A stretch of 64,000 nucleotides of DNA. Source: Engraulis encrasicolus. Taxonomy: Eukaryota > Chordata > Actinopteri > Clupeiformes > Engraulidae. The notes under the pieces were generated by a model that ran no database searches, had not been told where the DNA came from, and saw only the letters and a list, made by a program, of their open reading frames with translations. The translations under genes and the position numbers were made by a program. Positions 33,558 through 63,707 of this stretch are shown here, one piece after another (position 1 is the stretch's first letter; the number at the start of each line of letters is the position of its first letter). Location: NCBI RefSeq assembly GCF_034702125.1, contig NC_085880.1:19095528-19159527 (forward strand), given 5' to 3'.

Positions 33558-34497
33558 CATATTCATGGATGTTTGCTGTAACTTAAGATTTTATTTTCTT
33601 ATTGTGTGTACACTGAAGTGTTCTGGTAGTACTGTATACATTTCACTATAGCACATGAGGAGTTTTTCCTCACACTTGCATGTTCTGTCTGAGTCCATCA
33701 TGGTTGATTTTAAGGCCTTTGCTTCTTTTATTCTCCTGGCTGTGTAGACGGCAGGCCTGCATCCCACTGCGGAGCAGATTGAGATGTTTGCATATCACCT
33801 CCCAGATGCTTCTCTCTCCAACCTGATTGTAAGTCACACCAGTTATATTATACAATTCCATCAGTGGGAAAGCGTTTTGCTATTGTGAACCGAGTAGTAG
33901 TACTCTTACAGATGTATTTACAACTCTATTAGTATGATATTACAAAGCTGAAACAATGTGATATCATACCACTAGTGTTATAATTACATCTGTAAAAGTA
34001 CTTATACTTATACTTTACACAACTCTGATTGTGAAGTCTGTCTATGTCTTCCTACCATTCGAACATACTGCACTGCACTGTACTGTACTATACTATAAGT
34101 AGCATTGTTGATTGAATGTACCTCATGGCATGTATCTCCCTCCGAAGATGAAATAGATGAAATTTAGCAACTATGCTAAACTGTAGCATATTGATGGGTT
34201 TCTCGTACTGTTGTTGCAATTAATATGCATTCTCATATTCAAATAAATTAAACTAAATTACATCTTCTATCCTAGGATATATTTGTAAGCTTTTCCCAAG
34301 TGGACGGCCTGTATTTTGTCTGCAACATCGACGACTTCAAGTTTCTAGCCGACATGATCCAGCACATTCCGCTAAACCTGCGCGTTCGCTACGTCTTCTG
34401 CACCGCGCCCATCAACAAGAAGCAACCCTTCCTCTGCACGTCCTTCCTCAAGGTACACACACACCTACGCACACACACACCTACATAGCGCACACGC

Positions 34498-34569
<72 letters not shown>

Positions 34570-36999
34570 TCCTCTGCACATCCTTCTTCAAGGTACACAC
34601 ACACCTACACACACAAACACCTACACACACACACACACACACCTACGCACACAAACACCTACACACACACACACCTACGCACACACACACACCTACACAC
34701 ACACCTACATAGACGCACACGCACATGCACACACACACACACAAGAAGCAACCTTTCCTCTGCACATCCTTCCTCAAAGTGCACACGTGCGCGCACACAC
34801 ACACCTTCCTCTGCACATCCTTCTTCAAGGTATCCAGTGTATTACTTACCCACACACACGCACAGCGAGCTCCGCTTCATAATCAGTATAAAAATGGGTT
34901 AATGTGTATCTCCATGGTTATGTAAATCTTAGAGATGTAAAGTAGTTCTAGAATTCTGGTCTTCTGGTCTTGAGAATAAAAGTGTGCTGTAGCGTCAATT
35001 TTCTTAAATTAGCTACATGCCGTCATCCAGTACATGTTAATAAACTGCTTTGGCCATTGTTAAAAGTAAAGGCCCAGAGGTGCGTCATGGATTAAAGTAC
35101 ATGTGACGTCCACTACCTCCGAAATGCAGCTTAATGAAGACCCAGTTAGTCAGACCTACTATACCTGCACTATCATCAACTGAATGACGACCCAGTTAGT
35201 CACTCGTTCTATCGTCTTGAGTTTCCTCATTTCCTGCTCCTCTAGCCATTAGAGATATGACTTTATGGCTGTCTGGGGGTCACTGAGGACTTAACTACGC
35301 AAAGAGTGGGTGGTGATTACTCTCTCCCTCTCTCTCCCTCTCTCTCTCTCACTCTCTCTCTTTCTTTCTTTCTCTCCCTAGTTCGCCAGGCAGTTTAGTC
35401 GTGACGAGCCGTTGACCTTTGACTGGGTGTGTCGCCACGTGAGCTGGCCGCTGGCGATGCCCAAAAACATCAAGGACCTGGTGCACCTGGAGGCCGTGCA
35501 CGACGTCCTGGACCTCTACCTGTGGCTCAGGTAGGCGAGGGGTTGTGTGTGCGGGCGATGCATGCATGCGTGATTCATGAGTACATTTTTAAACATACAG
35601 ACATCCTGTGCCTCAGAACGCCAAATCCAGCCAGGCAGGACTTATAATTTTGTAGTAATATTTTTGAGGAATGCAAAAGTATTATTGACTGCTTGTGTTA
35701 TGCTATTGGCCATGTGGATCTCCACAATGCGTTTCAGTCCTTGAGCTCATTTTGAAGGGCCAGAGCTTCATGAGTCCTCACATGAGTTTCTTTTCGTTTT
35801 ATGATTTTTAGCACCTGTTCTTCTGGTGTTTTGTCCACACACCATCTAAGCTTACTGCCTCATAGACAGCAATTTTGTCCAGAATGTTCAGAACCCCATG
35901 TGGTAACATCTGCTCTGGTGTGAGGTGCTGTTCACACGTATCCGGATGTTTTTTTATCCTGTTTCCTATCCTTTTCCTTAAAGGGACACTGTGTGAGATT
36001 TTTAGTTGTTTATTTCCAGAATTCAAGCTGCCCATTCACTAATGTTACCTTTTTCATGAATACTTAACACTAAGGTCAAATTCTAAGTATTCATTATGAC
36101 TGGAAAAATGGCACTTTTCATACATGAAAAGGGGGATCTTCTCCATGGTCCGCCATTTGGAATTTCCAAAAATATATTTTTTTAGCTGCAAAAATGACTT
36201 CTACTTGGACCACACACTAGAAAATATTTGTTTATTACTTAGTAAACTTTCATGTAAAGATCAAATTTGGCAATAGGCAGCCCAGTTTCAATGAGCAGCA
36301 TAGTTGCAGTACCTTTTTTGACCATTTCCTGCACAGTGTACCTTTAACGCAACACATGGATAAAAATAAAAACATTGTAACATGTGCGTTTTAGCCTCCT
36401 AAATTGGATATTTCTTAAGCCAGAGTTTTGATCTGCGGATTTTAAAACTGTCTGTGTAAACGGTGAAAACAATGCGTTTTCAAAAAGATTCATATGCGTG
36501 TAAACCGCTTCTCAGTCCCATGCTGTTGGAATACCTGTTCTTGTCTTACCCACCCACCAGCTACCGCTTCATGGACATGTTCCCGGACGCCAACCTGGTG
36601 CGTGAGATCCAGAAAGAGCTGGACGTCATCATCCAGGAGGGGGTGCGCAGCATCACCCGCCTCATACGCGCCTCCGACGCCCACGCCGTGGGGGGCACAG
36701 CCATGTCAAAGGCCAACACTGCGACCGGCTCCAGGGCACCCCGCGGAGCCAAGGCCCTGGGCCAGAGAGGAGGTACCGTGCCTGGGTTTGGGGGCGGCAA
36801 TAGCTCCCTGGGCTCCAAGCTGGTTCAGGACGGACTGCTGACTCCACAGCTCTTAGAACAGCTGCAGAGGGAGTGGGCTACCAAGCTGAACAGAGACGAA
36901 GGGGGAGGAGGAGGAGGAGGAGGGGGAGGGGGGCCTGGTAAGGCTGGAGGCAAAAGCAAAACGCAAAGCAAAACAACTGTGAAGAAGAAGAAGAAATGA
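25663..36999 (+). CDS. supv3l1: SUPV3L1, mitochondrial ATP-dependent RNA helicase (15 exons)
   Basis: Exons: 25663-25939, 26115-26192, 26308-26415, 27670-27784, 27939-28107, 28684-28795, 31029-31106, 31292-31383, 31544-31724, 32473-32566, 33106-33325, 33748-33828, 34276-34452, 35382-35530, 36561-36999. They give 789 residues (human 786). The Arg-rich N terminus looks like a mitochondrial targeting sequence. Helicase motifs: I, GPTNSGKT (209-216); II, DEIQ (293-296); [18 protein letters not shown] (468-475). The C-terminal half matches the family ([18 protein letters not shown], [36 protein letters not shown]). It unwinds RNA in mitochondria and works with PNPase in RNA decay. Odd points: an 11-glycine run (758-768) and a KKKKK end, and duplicated 3' edges of exons 11 and 13. 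Confidence 0.96.
26551..27064. mobile_element. hAT-type MITE in supv3l1 intron 3, carrying a LINE fragment
   Basis: The element runs from TAATGATGCACGATGTG to ATATTGTGCATCTCTA, with a perfect 8-bp duplication CTTTTTAT (26543-26550 and 27065-27072). GATACCGATA motifs typical of this repeat type occur near both ends. A LINE piece occupies about 26665-26800. Confidence 0.9.
26665..26800 (+). pseudogene. LINE reverse-transcriptase C-terminal fragment
   Basis: The plus-strand frame [15 protein letters not shown]...[17 protein letters not shown] matches the C-terminal region of the LINE RT at 582-2220 ([15 protein letters not shown]). It is only about 45 residues long and sits inside a MITE. Confidence 0.75.
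29958..30117. repeat. (TTCTA)n then (TTATA)n microsatellite
   Basis: Pentanucleotide TTCTA units change to TTATA units through single substitutions, for about 160 bp in total. Confidence 0.95.
30121..30266. mobile_element. Fold-back MITE (~146 bp)
   Basis: Near-perfect inverted arms: GGGTTAACGTTCGGCGAG and GTGGAATAGCAGCAC on the left, GTGCTGCTATTCCAC and CTCGCCGAAAGTTAACCC on the right. The loop centre is GACCCCGACGCGGAGCGG. It is GC-rich against an AT-rich surround. Confidence 0.8.
31749..32026. mobile_element. hAT-type MITE just after the supv3l1 exon 9 donor
   Basis: Starts CAGGGTCGGATTAATGCAC and ends TCCTAATCCGGCCCTG. It lacks the insertion found in the relative at 5266-5932 and so provides the empty site. 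It starts 24 bp after the exon 9 donor. Confidence 0.85.
32666..33091. mobile_element. hAT-type MITE ending 15 nt before supv3l1 exon 11
   Basis: Runs from TAGGGGTGGGTATTGG to GCACACCCCTA. The 8-bp flanks are CTGCTGGT (32658-32665) and CTGCTCGT (33092-33099), one mismatch. The right flank is followed directly by CCACAG and exon 11. Confidence 0.85.
33395..33475 (+). repeat. Copy of the supv3l1 exon 11 3' end with donor
   Basis: The last 56 bases of exon 11 (GAGACGACCTGCCCATCC...CGACCCCATAGAG, ending 33325) recur identically at 33395-33450, 125 bp downstream. The GTGTGTGT donor region and a TCTCAT phrase follow in both copies. Confidence 0.92.
33517..33554. repeat. (GT)n microsatellite
   Basis: About 35 bp of GT repeat in supv3l1 intron 11. 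Confidence 0.9.
33880..34028. mobile_element. Palindromic MITE, copy 1
   Basis: GTAGTAGTACTCTTACAGATG on the left is the inverse of the CATCTGTAAAAGTACTTATAC region on the right, with ACTAGTGTTATAATTAC inside. The second copy is at 54893-55033 in hkdc1 intron 15. AGAGTTGTGTAAA-type ends are shared. Confidence 0.75.
34453..34830 (+). repeat. CA-rich array with three copies of the supv3l1 exon 13 3' end
   Basis: Exon 13 ends CCTCTGCACGTCCTTCCTCAAG at 34452. Near copies occur at 34567-34592 (CTTCTTCAAG then GTACAC), 34742-34778 (also including AAGAAGCAACC, then GTGCAC) and 34804-34829 (CTTCTTCAAG then GTATCC). CACACACCTACGCACAC-type repeats separate them. Confidence 0.9.
35982..36343. mobile_element. 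MITE with TTAA target duplication (piggyBac-like)
   Basis: The element starts AGGGACACTGTGTGAGA, ends GCACAGTGTACCT, and is flanked by TTAA on both sides (35978-35981, 36344-36347). It lies in supv3l1 intron 14. No coding capacity was seen. Confidence 0.75.
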
Positions 37000-37297
37000 T
37001 GTGATTGTCAGAGCTGACTTTCTGGTGAACAATTAAAAGTTGGAGGAGACCTCCAAATGTGAACACTTCTGCAAGTATGAAGAAGATGGGCGGGGCGGGC
37101 GAGAGGACTTTGGCTGTAAAGACTTGTCAGAGGTCACATGCTTCTGTTGAACACTTTGTATATGTGTGGGCAGTATGATGCTTTATATATGTGTGTGAAT
37201 GTATGTATGTATGTGTATGTATGTGTATATCTAAGGGAATGCCTCTAATATTTTTAGAGGCATTGGTAAGATGCTATGGTATTAAGTCCATACACAA

Positions 37298-37303
37298 AAT
37301 AAA
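37298..37303 (+). promoter_or_regulatory. supv3l1: Candidate polyadenylation signal of supv3l1
   Basis: AATAAA 299 bp after the stop codon, with an earlier weaker ATTAAA at about 37031. Confidence 0.45.
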
Positions 37304-37439
37304 TGACCATACAGGATCATGCGAGACGAAGAAGAAATGATTTCCATGGCATATGGAGTGGGCATATGTTTTAACATCTGAGCTTAAAAAGAGAGTATTT
37401 TCTCTTAAGATGTTCCCTCCAGGGAAGACAAAGGTTTTA

Positions 37440-37577
37440 TAACGGGGACAGTTGTTCTGGGCCCAGGGACCGAGGGGGGCCCAGAAGTAGGTTCTCATTA
37501 CATTGTATGTATTGGGTGGGGAGGCCCTTTTACATGACTTTGTCCTGGGTCCAGCCAAAGCTGTCAGCGGCCATGGT
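37440..37577. mobile_element. hAT-type MITE fragment, relative of 2982-3153
   Basis: Shares GGGCCCAG, TTCTCATTACATTGTATGT, ATTGGG and CCAGCCAAAGCTGTCAGCG with that element. The right end reads GGCCATGG instead of GGCCCTG. Confidence 0.7.
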
Positions 37578-37676
37578 TCCCACCATGGGCCATGTCAAAA
37601 GCACTAAACCACTCCAATATCCACTGTGAAGCAAGACATGACATGCAGGTCAGATTGACAAGTTAGAGACTTGGCA

Positions 37677-37972
37677 GTAACACTTTACTTGATGCCGGCA
37701 TCATACTTATGAAATAACAGTGTCATAACATTGTCATAATGCAGTCATGTCAATGTCATAAACATTTTATGACTATGTCAATAGCGAAATTCGATTATGG
37801 TAAAGACAGGCCTAACAATGTCAACTTTTCATGACCATAAAACGTTTATGACATTGGCATTATGTTAATTACTCATCATGTCATTACTCATAATAGTGTC
37901 ATGACATTGTTTTGACACTTTTATGACACTGTTGTGTCATATGTATGCTGCCGGCGTCAAGTAAAGTGTAAC
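37677..37972. mobile_element. Palindromic MITE (AGTAACACTTTACTTGA ends)
   Basis: The left end AGTAACACTTTACTTGATG is inverted on the right as CGTCAAGTAAAGTGTAACT. The interior consists of TCATGACATT, TTATGACA and GTCATAA permutations. Confidence 0.75.
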
Positions 37973-38477
37973 TGAATTGGCTGTAATAAAGTAGACCAAC
38001 AGTAACCCCTTTTTAAAGATCTACAGCACCTGTTGGAAACACAATACAGGCCCATCGTTTACAGCAGAACACAAACACACCCTCACACACATCCGGTCAT
38101 GTGTTTATAAGACTGAACGTGACTTTTTTTGTAATGTGGGATAACTAATCAATGATGCATCAATGCTCTGTAATAAAATCGTCATGCTATTTTTTGACAT
38201 AAACTTTGGCTCATCACAACTGGGTTTTATTGCATTTTTATGAGTCCAGTCCAGAGAGCAACTTTAATCTGTTGTCATCGTCCTCCGCAGGAGGAATCTG
38301 ATCAATGTCTGATGGTGAAAGTAACAACATACTATGTGTACAATTTTCATTGTCCTTTCAGCTTTATTTTCATCCATAAACTACTGGATTAACACTGGTT
38401 TATATATACATACAGTAGATTCTTTAGTGTTGATCAGTTTGACAGCAGAACAGCTGGAGTCTACCATGGGATTGATC

Positions 38478-38686
38478 CAGGGCCATTTCAAAGTATTTGG
38501 AGACCCTAGGTCAAGAGGGACTCAAGGCCCCCTTTTCCCTCTTGAAACTACTGGGGAGGGCCCCCCTCAAGAGAGGTTTTGATAGTGGTATCATTGCACA
38601 TTTCTGTCATTGCAGTACATAATCCCCTTTCAGCCGGGGGGCCCTATGCAATTGCCTAGTTGTCTTGCCTAGTTGTGACAGGCCTG
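38478..38686. mobile_element. hAT-type MITE in the supv3l1-hkdc1 spacer
   Basis: Starts CAGGGCCATTTCAAAG and ends GTGACAGGCCTG. The 8-bp flanks are GATTGATC (38470-38477) and GATAGATC (38687-38694), one mismatch. The spacer from 38695 to hkdc1 holds only short GT and GA runs (38975-39075). Confidence 0.8.
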
Positions 38687-39043
38687 GATAGATCATGTCC
38701 TGCTATGCTATAGGAGCCCTATGTTATCACATGATCTTTACACCTCATTAGAGGGCAACTATGCCGTTTATGGCCGTAGATATGTGTTTTAACACCTGAC
38801 GTTGTGTATGTCAATCAAACCAATGTAGAGCTAGTCGGATGCATATACATTCAGCAGAAATGAACTTTGAACATTGTTGGAAAGTTCCTGTCTCTCATGC
38901 TGCACAGTAGATGGCATCAGTGGCTTTGAAGTTTACAACTTTGTTCATTTGTTTGTCCATTGTTTTTGTCCATTGTGTGTGTGTGTGAGTGTGAGAGTGT
39001 GTGCACGCTTGATTCTGAGTCTGTGCGGGTGTGCGTCCATGCT

Positions 39044-39077
<34 letters not shown>

Positions 39078-39414
39078 GAGGGAGGGGTGGGGGTGCTAAA
39101 GACTGTGCCATTTAATTATTGAGCCAAAGGAGGGCAAGGGGGAGGTGGCCAGGCAGGCCAGAGGCTTAGATCCTGAGGAGCAGAGCTGCTCTCTGAGCAA
39201 AACAGTCTTGAGAGGGGAAAAAACTCTCCCCCGAGCTCCCAGCACAGCGGCTTAACACAAACACGCACAACGCACTTCAGAACAAGGAGGGGATTTTTTT
39301 GGGGCCACAAGGAGAGAGATTATTGAAAACTTGCAAATGCAACAGTTTTCGGTTGCCTTTTGTGATTAATTGTGAATTGTCTTTAAAGGAGAGCAAACTT
39401 TTTAAGGAGAGAGG

Positions 39415-58972
<19,558 letters not shown>

Positions 58973-59040
58973 TCACGGAAGGAAGACGCTGATATACAGT
59001 ACTGACTTGACTGCAGATGGATAAAAATGGATGAAATGCG

Positions 59041-59243
59041 CAGTGTAAAAACATTGCAAGCCAGTTAAACTTAAAAAAATAAGTTGCCCTGATGCCTTAA
59101 TTTACATAATAAGTTTATAAAATAAGTTAACTCAACTTGAGGCCTTGATTTTCAAGTTGATTCAAGTTGATTTAACTTACAAATTTAAGACAGCAGGGCA
59201 ACTTACTTTTTAAAGTTTAACTGGCTTGCAATGTTTTACAGTG
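59041..59243. mobile_element. MITE with CAGTGTAAAAACATTG ends in the hkdc1 3' UTR
   Basis: The left end CAGTGTAAAAACATTGCAAG is inverted on the right as CTTGCAATGTTTTACAGTG. AACTCAACTTGAGG-type symmetric sequence is inside. It begins about 70 bp after the stop codon. Confidence 0.85.
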
Positions 59244-59513
59244 CAGAAGACTCTCAGGAGGCTTGAGTAATTCTTGAGGGAGGAAATTCAAAGGACAGTT
59301 TTATTGGAGATCAGTTTTTGTAAGGCCACGTCTGTGATACACATCATGGACAATATTGTGTTAAATTAATACAGAAATAATGTGAAGATTTTTTTGTTGT
59401 TGTTATTGTTGCTAAAGTAGCCTAATAGCACTGCCACATCTGATTCTGGGGTATTAAGGCATATTGTGTATATGTTTGGAAAATATGTCAAATAATTTTG
59501 TCATGTTTCTGTG

Positions 59514-59519
59514 AATAAA
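59514..59519 (+). promoter_or_regulatory. hkdc1: Candidate polyadenylation signal of hkdc1
   Basis: AATAAA about 540 bp after the stop codon, followed by GT-rich text. Confidence 0.5.
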
Positions 59520-60200
59520 GCACTTATACCAATATTATTAACGTTACTGTCAGTAGTGAAAGTAATAACTGAGACAGCAGCAACTGGAGTGAACCCATTG
59601 TGAATATTTGCACTTATCTTTGGAATGCTGCCTGTGCTTTGAAAACTGTGAACGATATTTGGATTAAACCGTGGCATCGCCGTGTGCAAACAATTGAAAA
59701 CTGCTTTGTCTGGCTGACTGTGTGACCTCACTGCAGAGTATCGCCTATCTCCAGCGATAAAATTGTTAATGTTTGAGCGGGTGAACTTTTCCTTTTACTT
59801 GCAGGAGTATATGGACCATGAAATGGCCTTTAGGCGGCCTGCCAAGGGCTACTGTTCTACTCTGTCTGGAGTTAGGGAGGGAGATTGACTTCCCTATAAA
59901 GGCAAAGTGCAGAAACTAGGCCTACATACTTTGTCAAAATTGAGTTTAGACTGAAAATGGTCTTCAAAACACCTCCTGACTAAGCCTTATGGTCCAAATG
60001 TGTTCCGTTTTAGAGATATTGCTGTCTCAAATTTGCAGGGAAGGTTGACTCAGTCGAGGCCTAAAATATGATTACCACTTCTGGGTCGTCACAGAGGTGT
60101 CTTTCACTGAACACCTCTGCCCCGGTCCTGGTGTCCTAACCGGGCATCAATGCTGCCTTTGTCTGATCAGGTGTGTGACTCAGATGATTTGAAGGCATGG
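59520..60200. other. Intergenic, no recognised feature
   Basis: No exon similar to HK1, the expected next gene, was found on the plus strand and no repeat ends were recognised. Confidence 0.35.
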
Positions 60201-60207
60201 AGACATG

Positions 60208-60450
60208 GTGTGTGTGTGCGTGTGCGTGTGTGTTTTTGTGTTTGTGTTCGTGCGTGTGTGTGTGTGTGTGTGTTTATGTGTGTGTCTAAAGTTGTGCAGA
60301 AAGGGGTGTGTGTGACATGGAGTGTGTGTATGGGAGAGAGAGACAGAGATAGAAAGAAAGAGAGAGAGAGAAAGAGATTGTGTGTTCAGAAGGGGGTGTG
60401 TGAGAGGGAGAGCGGGAGAGAGAGGGAGTCCAGGTTTGCACGAGTGCACT
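60208..60450. repeat. GT-rich then GA-rich simple sequence
   Basis: Impure GT (60208-60312) passes into impure GA (60335-60430). Confidence 0.85.
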
Positions 60451-60649
60451 GAAGGAATGGCGTGCCTGCCTGGGGCCCGGGCATTGAGAGCGTGGAGAGG
60501 GGGGAGTTGGCCGGAATGGAATGTTATAGACTATTCATCAGAACCCCGTGCAGCGCGGCGTGCACCCCTGATGCAATCGCACAGAGACACACACAGGCGG
60601 CAGACCTCCGGACTGGGCCCCATGGACACAGCCTCATGCATGCACATTG

Positions 60650-60755
60650 CACACACACACACATGCACACACACACACACTTACTTACACATACATGCAC
60701 ACACACACACACACACACATACCCACGCATGCGCACACACCTACACGCACGCACG

Positions 60756-60818
<63 letters not shown>
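60650..60818. repeat. (CA)n microsatellite with CATGCACAC interruptions
   Basis: Impure CA with GCAC and TACAC units to 60760, then about 55 bp of pure CA. Confidence 0.95.
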
Positions 60819-60819
<1 letters not shown>

Positions 60820-60967
60820 ACTTCTCAGGATGTTACACTCCTCTGACCTCCTTGTAGCAGTCAGGGCTTAACACTGAGTGCCAATGTCAAGCTGTACATC
60901 GTGTTCCACATCGCCCTCAACAGCGACCTCATAGCATCCTTAAAAACATCATTTTATCTTTCAAGAA

Positions 60968-61137
60968 TCACGCCCTACCGTGGTCTAACGGTGGGGCACT
61001 AGCTTACTCCACCGGCAACCTGGGTTCGATTCTAGCCCGGGTCATTTGCCAGCCCTTTCCCGTTTCTCTCTCCCCTCCCATTTCCTGTCCCTCTGTCACT
61101 ATCCTGTGTCAAATTAAGCACTAAAAAGCCCAAAAAA
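60968..61137 (+). mobile_element. tRNA-derived SINE (family A)
   Basis: GCCCTACCGTGGTCTAACGG head, GGTGGGGCACTAGC (A box), CCTGGGTTCGATTCTAG (B box), then CATTTGCCAGCCC, TTCCTGTCCC and an A-rich end. Best preserved member of this family in the window. Confidence 0.88.
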
Positions 61138-61416
61138 CAGACATCCAACACATAACGTTAAGTAACATACCATAGTAATTCATTAATTACAATATTACAA
61201 TAGTGCATCACATGTTGCCTGTTTTTGTAGGATATATGATGCCAGTTGTTCCATACATGGATTAAGCATTTGATGATCTTGGACCTAACAAAATATTCAC
61301 AAGCTTTCAGGAATAAATTTACTCTGCAAGCAGATATTAGCACTCTGTGTATAAACTGTCCCTCCCACAAAGTCTTTTAAAAGCTTCTGGTATAGACCTT
61401 TTGATTTGAAATGTCC

Positions 61417-61601
61417 CAGGGGCGTCAAGTATACCCCCGCAGCCCCCGCGAGGCAGGGGGCCCATACGAAGTGGGGGGCCACATGGGCCCCTGACTTGAA
61501 GAAAAGGGCCCCTCCACATGATATAAGGCTCTCTTTTTCGTTCGGGGGCCCAGTCTTGGTAGCTTGCAGGGTGGACCTGAAATACTTGCGTTACGCCAGT
61601 G
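61417..61601. mobile_element. hAT-type MITE (CAGGGGCG ends)
   Basis: Starts CAGGGGCGTCAAGTATA and ends ACTTGCGTTACGCCAGTG. The 8-bp flanks are AAATGTCC (61409-61416) and AATTGTCC (61602-61609), one mismatch. Confidence 0.8.
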
Positions 61602-61885
61602 AATTGTCCTGTGTCCCTAATTTGGGCTTGGTCATGTGTAACGGCTGTATCTGCCTATGTAGGCCACATTGATCCACAAGTCCTAAATTTAGCCACTTGT
61701 CTAGTTTACAGTTAGCCTAGCGCAGCCAGACCCGTACAGCAAAAAGCTGTACCAGGGTCTAGGAGGGCTGGGCAGCAGTGTGGGCGGGATAAACGGTTGC
61801 TTCAGCACTCAACGTCACGCAATTGGATGGCAAACAACCAATCCCCACACACTTCTGTGTAACGTCACAGCTGTCTTTCACAACG

Positions 61886-62930
61886 TACACGCCCCTTTGT
61901 AGGTGAAGCGGCAACTTCGAGCCGTCGTAGCAGTGAATGCGTGTGATGACCACAGCCACAAACAAGTTTCCTAATAAATCGTGTTTTCACTTATACAGTT
62001 CAAAAATGCATCGTTTTCAACCACATGGCCCTCCTTGATCAATCAGCGAAATGTCGAGCAATTTGGGGCTTGTTAAATGGTTATATTTATGATTGTTGTC
62101 AACATGGCATGTTCGGTGTTAGCTAGCTAGCTGTATACCCATAACTAATACATGGCTAGCCGCTAGCTCGGTAGACTAGGTGTCATTCCCATCTATTTAG
62201 TAAGCGATTTACAGACTTTCAAAGCTCCCAAATGTCTCGTTTTTAATGACATGGATCTTATTAGAATTTGGGGCAGGCATATAATACAAGGCTGGATACC
62301 TAGCTCTGCTATTGACGACCGGTTAGCTAGCCACTAGCGAGGGCCTCTTTGTAGGTGAAGCGGCAACTTCCAGCCGTCGTAGCAGTGAATTCGTGTGATG
62401 ACCACAGCCACAAAAAGTTTCCTAATAAATCGTGTTTTCACTTATACAGTTCAAAAATGCCTCGTTTTCAACCACATGGCCCTCCTTGATCAATCAGCGA
62501 AATGTCGAGCAATTTGGGGCTTGTTAAATGGTTATATTTATGATTGTTGTCAACATGGCATGTTCGGCGTTAGCTAGCTAGCTGTATACCCATAACTTTC
62601 CCTGATTGTCGCTCTCAACGCAGGACGCTCCCCGGTCAGCTCGCTCCCACTAGCCAGACTATCGATCCCACCGCCATATAAGGGAGCTAGTTATCTTTTT
62701 GATGTTAGTTTTTTGTTTCTAACCCTAGTTTTTTGTTTCTAACCCTAACCCTAACCTGGATACCTAGCTCTGTGTTGTTGACGACAGGTTAGCTAGCCAC
62801 TAGCTTGGTAGACTCGGTGTCATTCCCATCTATTTAGTAAGCTACTCAAAGACTTTCAAAGCTCCCAAATGTCTCGTTTTTAATGGCACGTGTCTTATTA
62901 GAAATTGGGGCAGCAACTTCATTCTACACC
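61886..62930. repeat. Local duplicated block with ~455-bp unit and a telomere-like stretch
   Basis: 61886-62145 (TTTGTAGGTGAAGCGGCAAC onward) recurs at 62345-62600 nearly unchanged. The rest of the unit (62185-62340, GTGTCATTCCCATCTATTTA and TCTCGTTTTTAATGACA) recurs at about 62750-62910. The joining segment (62600-62757) ends in CTAACCCTAACCCTAACC. Confidence 0.88.
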
Positions 62931-63444
62931 TACAGTAGTGGTCTGATAATAGCGTGTGACTATCTGGTTCTGTAAAATGCTCAACTTAGCTTACCGAGCT
63001 AGTTTAAAACATTGAATGATCAAATGGTAATGTGTTGAGATCTATTTGTGTCCGATAAGTTCATGGTTTATTATTACATCAATCCATGTCAGCCACGAAA
63101 TGTATTATCATCCAGGCTTTTTAAATTAAGTAAACACTTTCGTGCTGTACGTAGCACGGACGGACACCATGCTTCTTCTTAGAAAGTTTCCTGTTTACTT
63201 GGTAGCCCGGCCCCCCTCGCGATTTGATTGGCCCTGTCATCGGATAACTTTCAGCCTCCCAAAACGACCGGGGTCCGCTAGACTGCCCCCGGGAGCAAAT
63301 TCAATTTGCGGTCGCTAGGGGCGTCTAGATTTCTAGGCTAGTTTAGAGTAGCTCCACATCACAACACACAAAGAGCCCTTTTTAGGACACTACTAAAACA
63401 CCTAAAAAATTTTTTAACTTGCCTCATCAGTTTATTCTTCAGTG

Positions 63445-63707
63445 AATAGCCAAGGCTATTTACAAACTTAAAGCAGCAGGGCAACTTTTTTACATTTAAC
63501 TGGCTTGCAATCAGGGACAAATTATTCATAAGGGCCAATGGCACAGTGCCCAGGGGGGGCACCGACCAATTACAGCCAGTTGGGGGGCACCACATGACAC
63601 AAACTTTACAAATATTGTTCACAAAGGGGTCACCTGTGTGAGGTGTAGTGCCCGGGTGCACCACAGTGTCTTAATACAGTCCTGCTTACAATGTTTTAGT
63701 GTACCTT
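63445..63707. mobile_element. MITE (family of 59041-59243) interrupted by a hAT MITE
   Basis: Right-half text (AAGCAGCAGGGCAACTT, AACTGGCTTGCAAT) is split from its end CTTACAATGTTTTAGTGTA by the element at 63512-63684. The left end is not clear. Confidence 0.75.
63512..63684. mobile_element. hAT-type MITE nested in a MITE
   Basis: Starts CAGGGACAAATTATTC and ends CTTAATACAGTCCTG. The 8-bp flanks CTTGCAAT (63504-63511) and CTTACAAT (63685-63692) come from the host MITE. Confidence 0.85.

Noticed and set aside
60450..60600. GC-rich patch as a CpG-island promoter
   Set aside because: It is short, with few CpGs, and no exon follows.
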